DNA of 6,663 bases from Campylobacteraceae bacterium (GCA_027066355.1 JAMONW010000141.1:1-6663); one strand, 5' to 3'. Counted from the stretch's first letter, positions 1-4,932 are shown. Made by a program: numbers and translations. Notes: generated by a model not told the origin, from the sequence alone.

Positions 1-480
1 AGCGATGGTGATGGCGTAAGCAATATTGATGAAAAAAGAGCTGGAACTAACCCTCTTGACCCAAGATCATTGCCACAAAGTAAATTACAAACAACAAAAG
101 TAAAAGAAGAGGCTAAAAAGGCAGTAGGTGAAATTAGTGAAATTTTAAAAATTGAGCATATTAAATTTGAGGTTGATAGCTCTACTATTACTCCTGAGGG
201 CATAAAAACTATTCAAAAAATAGCTATTATACTTAAAAAATATCCAGATGCAAAATTAGAGATTGGTGGTCATACAGATAGTGATGGCAGTGCAGAATAT
301 AACCAAAAACTATCTCAAGAGCGTGTAGATATGGTTAAAAAAGCTTTAATTAAATTTGGTATAAATGGAGATAACCTAACTACAAAAGGTTATGGTGAGA
401 GCAAACCTTTAGTGCCAAATACAAGTGCTAAAAATAAAGCTAAAAATAGACGAGTTGAATTTAAAATTATAGGAGAGTAG
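1..480 (+). CDS. OmpA-family protein with thrombospondin type-3 repeat, 3' part only
   Basis: The reading frame is open from the first base, so the gene starts upstream of the window. The TTG at position 70 sits inside the conserved linker, has no ribosome-binding site and is not the start. The first ~23 codons read SDGDGVSNIDEKRAGTNPLD, the tail of a calcium-binding thrombospondin type-3 repeat (DxDGDG type). Such repeats commonly link a membrane beta-barrel to a periplasmic OmpA C-terminal domain. That domain follows (about bases 150-470), with IKFEVDSSTI, a GGHTDSDG loop, YNQKLSQERV and a GYGESKP...NRRVEF end. The Asp (codon 277-279) and Arg (codon 322-324) match the residues that hold the diaminopimelate of peptidoglycan in E. 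coli OmpA. Expected role: an outer-membrane protein anchored to the cell wall. It ends in TAG, two bases before the next gene. The family call is secure; whether the missing N-terminus is a barrel or a lipoprotein cannot be seen. Confidence 0.93.
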   Translation, partial: SDGDGVSNIDEKRAGTNPLDPRSLPQSKLQTTKVKEEAKKAVGEISEILKIEHIKFEVDSSTITPEGIKTIQKIAIILKKYPDAKLEIGGHTDSDGSAEYNQKLSQERVDMVKKALIKFGINGDNLTTKGYGESKPLVPNTSAKNKAKNRRVEFKIIGE

Positions 481-482
481 TT

Positions 483-608
483 ATGTTAAATATATTATCA
501 GAAATTTCATTGTGTGCAGTTTTAGCTGGTTTAATAGGTGCTTATATTGGGTATCTTTTAGCAAAAGAGAATTGCAATAATAGCCAACACTCTACAAATG
601 GACATTAA
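483..608 (+). CDS. 41-residue single-span membrane protein coupled to the OmpA-family gene
   Basis: A short ORF starts with ATG two bases after the stop of the OmpA-family gene. A good ribosome-binding site, AGGAGAG (471-477), lies in the last codons of that gene, five bases from the ATG, so the two are almost certainly co-transcribed and probably translationally coupled. The 41-residue product has one hydrophobic segment at about residues 9-27, rich in small residues (AVLAGLIGAYIGYLLAK, a glycine pattern suited to helix packing). It ends in a short polar tail containing CNNSQHSTNGH. There is one Cys before the membrane span and one after it, and no lipobox. I do not recognise a named family. 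A small inner-membrane partner of the OmpA-family protein is a guess from position only. The stop codon lies inside the terminator hairpin. Confidence 0.68.
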   Translation: MLNILSEISLCAVLAGLIGAYIGYLLAKENCNNSQHSTNGH

Positions 609-630
609 TTTGTCCATTTAATAATTTTTA
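596..630 (+). terminator. Hairpin terminator at the end of the OmpA/small-protein pair
   Basis: AAATGGACA (596-604) and TGTCCATTT (611-619) form a perfect 9-bp stem with a TTAATT loop, followed by AATAATTTTTA. The stem overlaps the last codons of the 41-residue ORF. The downstream T-run is short and interrupted, so efficiency is uncertain. No T-tract follows the stem on the minus strand, so it is more likely a terminator for the rightward genes. Confidence 0.55.
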
Positions 631-650
631 AATAAAATTATCCTTTTTTA
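621..650 (+). terminator. Second AT-only hairpin between convergent genes
   Basis: ATAATTTT (621-628) pairs with AAAATTAT (634-641) around a five-base loop, and CCTTTTTTA follows. It overlaps the stop codon of the convergent SPFH gene (638-640). An AT-only stem is weak. It may act as a backup terminator for rightward transcription, or it may be chance in AT-rich DNA. Confidence 0.3.
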
Positions 651-1573
651 TCTCCGCTTAAATATTCGCTTGATACTAATTTATCCATAGGTTGCCCACT
701 GTCTGTTGGGTAAAGAACAAATTTAGTTCCATCTGATTTAGATATGCTTTTAATTGAATCAATATGAGCATTTGAAGTTAAAAACTGCATAATTTTTTCA
801 TCTTCTATATTTGGCATAATCTCTTTAAACTCTTTAATTGCTTTATGTAGTGCTAGGGCTTTTTTCTCTATTAAAATTTTCTCACTATCAGCTTGAAGTT
901 CAAGAACTTTATGCTGTCCTTCAGCTTCTATAATTTTAGCATTTGCATTCTTTTTGGCAATCTCCTCTTTTTCCATTGCCTCTTTCATAGTTTGAGGATA
1001 TGAGATATTTTCAAAATCAATTTTAACTAATTCTAATCCCCATCTTTTTGCATCCTCTTGAACCTCTTTTTTTATCTCTTCACCAATTTTATTTTGATTA
1101 GATTGAATTTCATCAAATTTCATTAATCCTAAAATCTCATTTGTTTTACCAATAATTAAAGTTTCTAATGATTTATCATACTTTTCAATTTCGAATATTG
1201 CTTTCATTGGGTCTTTAATTTTAAAAAAACCTATTAAATCAACTTCTATATTAACTTTATCTATTGTAATAACTTTTTGAGATGGAGGATTAACAATTTG
1301 CTCTTTTAGTGATACTGTTGTAACTACTGTTTCAATTAGAGGAATATAGAAATGTATCCCCTCATAAACTACTCTATCTTTAAAAATACCTAATCCAAAT
1401 AGAGAGAATTTTTCATTACCTAATCTGTTATCAATAATAGATGCTTTCTGTTTCTCTACAACAATAAACGGAAGAATATTTTCTAAAATTTTTTTCCAAC
1501 CAATAGTATATTTAACTGCAAAAAATATAAATAGAGCAATTAAAGCAAAAAATATAAAATACTTAAAAACCAT
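638..1573 (-). CDS. SPFH/band-7 (stomatin/slipin-like) membrane protein
   Basis: A 311-residue protein with an N-terminal hydrophobic span (about residues 4-22) and a second mildly hydrophobic stretch near 33-39. The SPFH/band-7 domain covers about 40-195: RLG at 50-52, the YEGIHFYIP turn at 70-78, the VSLKEQIVNPPSQKVIT strand region at 87-103, and DPMKAIF at 121-127. An Ala/Glu/Lys-rich predicted coiled coil follows (about 196-250). This is the slipin/prohibitin architecture: membrane-anchored oligomers thought to form microdomains or cages and to influence membrane proteases. About nine extra residues (NEKFSLFGLG, 53-62) lie between RLG and the YEGIHF turn compared with typical slipins. The start is supported by AAAAGG (1585-1580), six bases from the ATG. 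No NfeD-type partner gene is adjacent. It is transcribed alone, converging on the OmpA pair. The domain call is secure; the cellular role is not known. Confidence 0.9.
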   Translation of the reverse strand: MVFKYFIFFALIALFIFFAVKYTIGWKKILENILPFIVVEKQKASIIDNRLGNEKFSLFGLGIFKDRVVYEGIHFYIPLIETVVTTVSLKEQIVNPPSQKVITIDKVNIEVDLIGFFKIKDPMKAIFEIEKYDKSLETLIIGKTNEILGLMKFDEIQSNQNKIGEEIKKEVQEDAKRWGLELVKIDFENISYPQTMKEAMEKEEIAKKNANAKIIEAEGQHKVLELQADSEKILIEKKALALHKAIKEFKEIMPNIEDEKIMQFLTSNAHIDSIKSISKSDGTKFVLYPTDSGQPMDKLVSSEYLSGDKKG

Positions 1574-1600
1574 CTCTTACCTTTTAGTAATATATTATGT

Positions 1601-1606
1601 ATTATA
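1601..1606 (-). promoter_or_regulatory. -10 box of the SPFH gene promoter
   Basis: On the minus strand a perfect TATAAT lies here, preceded by a long A/T-rich tract with T-runs and without a clear -35 box, as is usual for the housekeeping sigma factor of Campylobacterota. Transcription would start near 1594, giving a leader of about 20 bases that contains the AAAAGG ribosome-binding site. Confidence 0.6.
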
Positions 1607-1668
1607 TCAATAAATATATTTTTTTTTATAAAAAATGTAATCTCAAATAAAAAAATGCGTATATTTGT

Positions 1669-1689
1669 TACAAGTTTATCTTTTTGTAA
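1669..1689. promoter_or_regulatory. Inverted repeat upstream of the rpmJ leader promoter
   Basis: TTACAA (1669-1674) and TTGTAA (1684-1689) form a perfect dyad with a 9-base spacer, ending 12 bases before the TATAAT at 1702. The position suits an operator or activator site for the rpmJ leader promoter. It could also be chance in AT-rich DNA. No known regulator is assigned. Confidence 0.3.
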
Positions 1690-1701
1690 GTATTTTTTTT
1701 A

Positions 1702-1707
1702 TATAAT
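1702..1707 (+). promoter_or_regulatory. -10 box of the leader/alpha-operon promoter
   Basis: A perfect TATAAT follows directly on a T-run (1692-1700), the typical Campylobacterota housekeeping promoter pattern. Transcription would begin near 1714, about 300 bases before the rpmJ start codon. No other equally good promoter was seen between it and rpmJ, so it probably drives the whole ribosomal operon. Confidence 0.65.
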
Positions 1708-1741
1708 AAGCGCCCCAAAACTTGGGTTTTGAGGAATCTGC

Positions 1742-1843
1742 GTGAAGAGCTTTTATATAGTTCGCACCGATTATATAAGGGCTGGTAAGGCTAAAACTCG
1801 CTTTTACCACGCAAAAATTAGGTGCAGTAAAATAAGAGATTAG
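1742..1843 (+). CDS. Possible 33-codon upstream ORF in the rpmJ leader
   Basis: A GTG codon lies six bases after the ribosome-binding-like GAGGA (1731-1735) and opens 33 codons, ending in TAG at 1841-1843. The product would begin MKSFYIVRTDYIRAG and is strongly basic: 10 Lys/Arg against 2 Asp, without a hydrophobic segment, so if made it could bind nucleic acid. Arginine is written mainly with CGC and AGG, whereas the neighbouring ribosomal genes favour CGT and AGA. That argues either for foreign or repeat origin or against real coding. The same bases also fit the three-way-junction RNA fold, so coding and structure compete as explanations. The stop codon sits at the foot of the first repeat hairpin (1842-1861). 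A leader peptide is possible; I do not recognise the sequence. Confidence 0.3.
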   Translation: MKSFYIVRTDYIRAGKAKTRFYHAKIRCSKIRD

Positions 1844-1920
1844 AGCGAATTTATTCGCTCTCTTACCAAGGGCAAAGCACAAGTAGGAGGAATTTTACTA
1901 AGCTTTAGTCTAGTGCAGAT
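1839..1920 (+). repeat. Tandem repeat unit 1 of the rpmJ leader
   Basis: This is the first of two adjacent units with an 82-base period, about 80 % identical by hand alignment. In order it holds the hairpin AGAGCGAA (1842-1849)/TTCGCTCT (1854-1861), the box CTTACCAAGGGCAAAGC, the ribosome-binding-like GGAGGAAT (1886-1893) with no start codon at the right distance, and TTTTACTA...CTAGT. Its second hairpin is degenerate compared with unit 2. Confidence 0.75.
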
Positions 1921-2002
1921 ATTAGAGCAAACTTGTTTTGCTCTCTTGCCAAGGGCAAAGCTTCAGTGAGAGGAATTTTACTAGAGCTTTACTCTAGTAA
2001 AA
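1921..2002 (+). repeat. Tandem repeat unit 2 of the rpmJ leader
   Basis: This is the second unit. Its hairpin is AGAGCAAA (1924-1931)/TTTGCTCT (1937-1944), where a G-C pair of unit 1 (1847/1856) is replaced by A-T (1929/1939), so the stem is kept. The CTTGCCAAGGGCAAAGC box follows and here can itself fold (TTGCC/GGCAA). The unit ends in a perfect 11-bp hairpin (1976-2002) that runs into the rpmJ ribosome-binding site. Confidence 0.75.
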
Positions 2003-2006
2003 GGAG
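1976..2006 (+). promoter_or_regulatory. Hairpin abutting the rpmJ ribosome-binding site
   Basis: TTTTACTAGAG (1976-1986) pairs perfectly with CTCTAGTAAAA (1992-2002) around the loop CTTTA. The AGGAG of rpmJ (2002-2006) shares its first base with the stem and the ATG is at 2013. No T-tract follows, so it is not a terminator. It is placed to influence ribosome access, either blocking it or holding the site open. Confidence 0.5.
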
Positions 2007-2012
2007 AAAATT

Positions 2013-2126
2013 ATGAAAGTAAGACCATCGGTTAAGAAGATGTGTGATGATTGTAAAATCATTAAACGCAAAGGCGTAATTAGAGTGATTTGTAAAAATC
2101 CTAAACATAAACAGAGACAAGGATAA
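2013..2126 (+). CDS. rpmJ: 50S ribosomal protein L36
   Basis: A 37-residue protein with the full L36 signature: MKVRPSVKKMC, then CDDC, and CKNPKHKQRQG at the end. The zinc ligands C11, C14, C27 and H32 are all present, so this is the zinc-binding (C+) form. L36 binds 23S rRNA in the large subunit and helps stabilise the folded rRNA. The start is fixed by AAGGAG six bases upstream and by the invariant N-terminus. It is the first gene of the alpha operon here. In many bacteria infA or secY precedes it, but here the structured leader lies directly upstream. Its 3' end contains the ribosome-binding site of rpsM (AAGGA, 2119-2123), so the two are probably translationally coupled. Confidence 0.97.
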   Translation: MKVRPSVKKMCDDCKIIKRKGVIRVICKNPKHKQRQG

Positions 2127-2128
2127 GT

Positions 2129-2491
2129 ATGGCTCGTATTGCAGGGGTTGATTTACCAAAAAGTAAAAGAATGGAGTATGCATTAACATACATTTATGGT
2201 ATTGGTTTACATACTTCAAGAAAGATTTTAGATGCAACAGGTATTAGTTACGACAAAAGAGTTCACGAATTAAGTGATGCAGAAGCAGCAACCATTCGTA
2301 AAGAGATTCAAGATAATTACATTGTTGAGGGAGATCTTCGTAAAAATGTAATGCTTGATATTAAAACTCTTATGGATTTAGGTAACTATCGTGGTTTAAG
2401 ACACAGACGTGGTCTTCCAGTTCGTGGTCAAAAGACTAAAACAAATGCGCGCACAAGAAAAGGTAAGCGTAAAACTGTTGGTTCAGCATAA
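2129..2491 (+). CDS. rpsM: 30S ribosomal protein S13
   Basis: A 120-residue protein of normal length for S13. It starts MARIAGVDLPKSKR, carries the helix-turn region YIYGIGLHTSRKIL, and has the basic tail RGLRHRRGLPVRGQ followed by TKTNARTRKGKRK. That tail lies in the 30S head, where S13 contacts the P-site tRNA and forms intersubunit bridges with L5. The ATG lies two bases after the rpmJ stop, with its ribosome-binding site inside rpmJ. The sequence is complete, with no missing conserved segment. The next gene, rpsK, begins 16 bases later. Confidence 0.98.
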   Translation: MARIAGVDLPKSKRMEYALTYIYGIGLHTSRKILDATGISYDKRVHELSDAEAATIRKEIQDNYIVEGDLRKNVMLDIKTLMDLGNYRGLRHRRGLPVRGQKTKTNARTRKGKRKTVGSA

Positions 2492-2507
2492 TTAGGAGTT
2501 AAGTAAA

Positions 2508-2882
2508 ATGGCAAAAAGAAAAGTTAAAAAGCAAGTTGCAAAAGGTGTTGTTTATATCGCTGCAACATTTAATAATACAGTAATTACTGTTACTGATGAG
2601 ATGGGTAATGTTCTAGCATGGAGCAGTGCTGGTAGCCTAGGCTTTAAAGGTAGCAAAAAGTCAACTCCATATGCTGCACAACAAGCAGTAGAAGATGCTA
2701 TGACTAAAGCTAAAGAGTATGGTCTTAAAGAGGTAGGAATTAAAGTTCAAGGTCCTGGTTCTGGTAGGGAAACTGCTGTTAAAAGTGTAGGAGCAATTGA
2801 AGGTATTCGTGTTGTATCATTTAAAGATATTACACCACTACCACATAATGGTTGTCGTCCTCCTAAAAAGCGTCGTGTGTAA
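2508..2882 (+). CDS. rpsK: 30S ribosomal protein S11
   Basis: A 124-residue protein, slightly shorter at the N-terminus than the E. coli protein. The sequence is typical of S11: VYIAATFNNTVITVTD, the WSSAGSLGFKGSKKSTPYAAQ core, GPGSGRE, and the near-invariant end DITPLPHNGCRPPKKRRV. S11 sits on the 30S platform, contacts the Shine-Dalgarno/anti-Shine-Dalgarno helix region and pairs with S6/S18 in assembly. The Asn-Gly in PHNG corresponds to the site where E. coli S11 carries isoaspartate. The start follows AGGAG (2494-2498), nine bases upstream. Forty bases separate it from rpsD, the widest gap inside the operon. Confidence 0.98.
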   Translation: MAKRKVKKQVAKGVVYIAATFNNTVITVTDEMGNVLAWSSAGSLGFKGSKKSTPYAAQQAVEDAMTKAKEYGLKEVGIKVQGPGSGRETAVKSVGAIEGIRVVSFKDITPLPHNGCRPPKKRRV

Positions 2883-2922
2883 TCGCGTAAATTTAAAGAA
2901 TTATAGATATAAAGGTAATTAA

Positions 2923-3549
2923 ATGGCAAGATATAGAGGTCCAAAAGAGAAACTCGAGAGAAGACTTGGCGTTGATTTAGCACTAAAGGGCGAAAGAAGA
3001 TTAGCAGGTAAGAGTGCCTTAGAAAAGCGTCCTTATGCTCCAGGTCAACATGGTCAGCGTCGCAGTAAGATTAGTGAATATGGTATGCAACTTCGTGAAA
3101 AGCAAAAAGCTAAATTTATGTATGGCGTTAGTGAAAAACAGTTTAGAGCGCTATTTAAAGAGGCTGCAAGAAAAGAGGGTAACACAGGGGAATTATTAAT
3201 TCAACTATTAGAGCAAAGACTTGATAATGTAGTTTATAGACTTGGTTTTGCAACTACTAGAGCATTTGCAAGACAACTTGTAAACCATGGACATATTTTA
3301 GTTGATGGTAAAAGAGTTGATATTCCTTCATACAGAGTTAAAGCTGGTCAAAAAATTGAGGTAAGAGAAAAAAGTAAAGCAAATCCTCAAATTGTTAGAT
3401 CTATGGAGCTTACAAACCAAACTGGTATTGTTGAGTGGGTAGATGTAGATCAAGCTAAATTAGCAGGAATCTTTACAAGAGTTCCAGAGAGAGAAGAGGT
3501 TAAAATTCCAGTAGAAGAGCGCTTTATCGTTGAGCTTTACTCTAAATAA
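2923..3549 (+). CDS. rpsD: 30S ribosomal protein S4
   Basis: A 208-residue protein of typical length. The N-terminal part (MARYRGPKEKLERRLG...KRPYAPGQHGQ) has no Cys, so it is the zinc-free form. The S4 RNA-binding domain follows at about residues 98-160 (LDNVVYRLGFATTRAFARQ, HGHILVDGKRVDIPSY). The end, IPVEERFIVELYSK, is typical. S4 is a primary 16S rRNA binder that nucleates 30S body assembly and in E. coli is the translational repressor of the alpha operon; whether that holds here is unknown. The start is set by AAAGG (2911-2915), seven bases upstream. The 40-base gap before it shows no promoter or hairpin worth calling. Confidence 0.98.
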   Translation: MARYRGPKEKLERRLGVDLALKGERRLAGKSALEKRPYAPGQHGQRRSKISEYGMQLREKQKAKFMYGVSEKQFRALFKEAARKEGNTGELLIQLLEQRLDNVVYRLGFATTRAFARQLVNHGHILVDGKRVDIPSYRVKAGQKIEVREKSKANPQIVRSMELTNQTGIVEWVDVDQAKLAGIFTRVPEREEVKIPVEERFIVELYSK

Positions 3550-3567
3550 TAGCTAAAAGGCTTAAAT

Positions 3568-4572
3568 ATGAAAAGTATAAAAACAGAGCCACATATTCCA
3601 GGTGAAGTTGATATAGTTGAAACTGGTAAAAATGCTGCACAAATTAGTGCTTGGCCTTTTGAAACTGGTTATGCTGTAACACTTGCACATCCACTAAGAC
3701 GCCTTATTTTAGGTAGTTCTGTGGGTTATGCGCCAATATCTTTAAAAATTGATGGTGTATTACATGAATTTGATTCAGTTCGTGGTATGAAAGAGGATAT
3801 TGCAGTATTTATTATCAACTTAAAGAGTATTAGATTCAAAATTAAAGATGAACTTGACCGTGCAGTTGTTAAATATAGCTTTAAGGGTCCAAAAGAGATT
3901 AAAGCATCAGATTTAGAGAATGACCAAGTAGAGGTTATTAACAAAGATGTTACTTTAGCAACATTAAATAAAGATGCTGAACTAAATTTTGTAATTGAAA
4001 TTGCAAAAGGTATTGGATATGTTCCAAGTGAAGATTTAAGAGATAGCATTGATAGTGAAGCAATTGCACTAGATGCTTTCTTTACACCAGTTAGTAAAGC
4101 AAACTATAAGATTGAGAATATCTTAGTTGGAGATAATCCAAACTATGAAAAGATAGTTTTTGATATTGAAACAGATGGACAACTATCTCCAAGAGATGCT
4201 TTTGGTAATGCACTTGAAACAATGAATAAACAACTAAATGTATTTGGTAAAGTATTTGATATTGATTTAGAAGCTACAAAAACTAAAGGTAAGAGTGAAA
4301 GTGCTTTAAAAACTTTACTAATTCCTGTAGATATGCTAGGTTTTGGAGCTAGAAGTTCTAACTCTTTAGAGAGAGCTGGTATTAAATATATCGGTGAACT
4401 TGTATTAATGGGTGAAAATGAGATTAAATCTATTAAAAACCTTGGTAAAAAATCTCTTGATGAGATTATGAGCACTTTAGAATCTCATGGATTTGGTGCA
4501 GATTATAAATTAGATGGTAAATTAAGAGCTGATCTAATTGAGAAAATTAAACAACTAAAAGATAACGAATAA
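3568..4572 (+). CDS. rpoA: DNA-directed RNA polymerase subunit alpha
   Basis: A 334-residue protein, close to the usual length. The N-terminal assembly domain (about 1-232) has the dimerisation/beta-binding signature GYAVTLAHPLRRLIL and HEFDSVRGMKED. A short charged linker follows (TKTKGKSES), then the C-terminal domain (about 250-312). By alignment with E. coli alpha, the DNA-contacting residues R265, N268, G296, K298 and S299 are kept as R262, N265, G293, K295 and S296, while C269 is Ser (S266). UP-element and activator contacts are therefore likely intact. A Lys-rich extension (GKLRADLIEKIKQLKDNE) ends the protein. AAGG (3557-3560) precedes the ATG by seven bases. It is co-transcribed with the ribosomal genes, the usual link between polymerase and ribosome supply. 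Confidence 0.98.
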   Translation: MKSIKTEPHIPGEVDIVETGKNAAQISAWPFETGYAVTLAHPLRRLILGSSVGYAPISLKIDGVLHEFDSVRGMKEDIAVFIINLKSIRFKIKDELDRAVVKYSFKGPKEIKASDLENDQVEVINKDVTLATLNKDAELNFVIEIAKGIGYVPSEDLRDSIDSEAIALDAFFTPVSKANYKIENILVGDNPNYEKIVFDIETDGQLSPRDAFGNALETMNKQLNVFGKVFDIDLEATKTKGKSESALKTLLIPVDMLGFGARSSNSLERAGIKYIGELVLMGENEIKSIKNLGKKSLDEIMSTLESHGFGADYKLDGKLRADLIEKIKQLKDNE

Positions 4573-4581
4573 AGGACTATT

Positions 4582-4932
4582 ATGAGACATAGACATGGAT
4601 ATCGTAAGCTTGGTAGAAAGTCTCAACATAGAGCTGCACTTCTTAAAAACTTAGCAATTGCGCTAACTAAAGAGGGTAGAATTGAGACAACTTTACCAAA
4701 AGCAAAAGAGCTTAGAAAATATTATGAAAAATTAATTACAAAAGCATTAAAAGGTGATTTTAATGCTCATAGAGCAATCTTTGCACAATTACAATGCAAA
4801 GAAAGCACAAAAGCTCTAGTTGAAGAGATTGCACCAGAATATAAAGATAGAAATGGTGGATATACAAGAATTATCAAAACTAGAGTTCGCCGTGGCGATG
4901 CAGCTGAAATGGCAATTATAGAGAGAGTATAA
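4582..4932 (+). CDS. rplQ: 50S ribosomal protein L17
   Basis: A 116-residue protein of bacterial L17 type: MRHRHGYRKLGRKSQHR at the start, LLKNLAIALTKEGRIETTLPKAKELR in the core, and a C-terminal GGYTRIIKTRVRRGDAAEMA followed by IIERV. L17 lies on the back of the large subunit near the exit tunnel and binds 23S rRNA. Its ribosome-binding site AAAGGA (4571-4576) overlaps the rpoA stop codon, so translation is probably coupled. It is the last gene of the operon. The stop codon lies inside a small hairpin and a strong terminator follows. Confidence 0.98.
   Translation: MRHRHGYRKLGRKSQHRAALLKNLAIALTKEGRIETTLPKAKELRKYYEKLITKALKGDFNAHRAIFAQLQCKESTKALVEEIAPEYKDRNGGYTRIIKTRVRRGDAAEMAIIERV

Larger units (their letters stand above)
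1714..2012 (+). ncRNA. Long structured 5' leader of the rpmJ operon
   Basis: About 300 bases separate the likely transcription start from rpmJ, with G+C near 40 % by hand count while the promoter region just upstream is mostly A and T. From 5' to 3' it holds four elements. First, a hairpin in the CCCCAAAAC...GTTTTGAGG region (1713-1733). Second, a three-way-junction fold (1739-1813) whose P1 loop can pair with GGTGC (1821-1825). Third, two 82-base tandem units each carrying a hairpin. Fourth, an 11-bp hairpin touching the rpmJ ribosome-binding site. It could be a cis-acting regulatory leader (for example ribosomal-protein feedback), a processed small RNA, or a dispersed repeat that inserted here. 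I recognise no known RNA family. The pairings are seen in the sequence; the function is inferred. Confidence 0.45.

Noticed and set aside
70..480. A protein starting at TTG 70
   Set aside because: The frame is open to the window edge and encodes a thrombospondin type-3 repeat upstream. There is no ribosome-binding site before this TTG, so the gene is treated as entering from outside.
1655..1732. A 25-codon plus-strand frame from ATG 1655
   Set aside because: It has no ribosome-binding site and spans the TATAAT promoter, so most of it would lie upstream of the transcription start.
1739..1825. tRNA or tmRNA gene
   Set aside because: GTTCGCACC looks a little like a T-loop, but there is no cloverleaf, no 7-bp acceptor stem and no CCA or tag-peptide region.
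1676..1882. A 68-codon minus-strand frame across the rpmJ leader
   Set aside because: It begins with TTG and lacks a ribosome-binding site. It runs antisense through the repeats and hairpins and ends over the plus-strand promoter. It is probably a by-product of the structured repeat DNA.
1839..2002. CRISPR-like array
   Set aside because: There are only two imperfect units, directly adjacent with no spacers of even length and no cas genes nearby.
1976..2002. Transcription terminator before rpmJ
   Set aside because: The stem is perfect, but it is followed by GGAGAAAATT and the rpmJ start rather than a T-tract.
1989..2237. Minus-strand frame over rpmJ and rpsM
   Set aside because: It is a shadow of two unmistakable ribosomal protein genes on the other strand. 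Similar antisense frames over rpsK and rpoA were dropped for the same reason.
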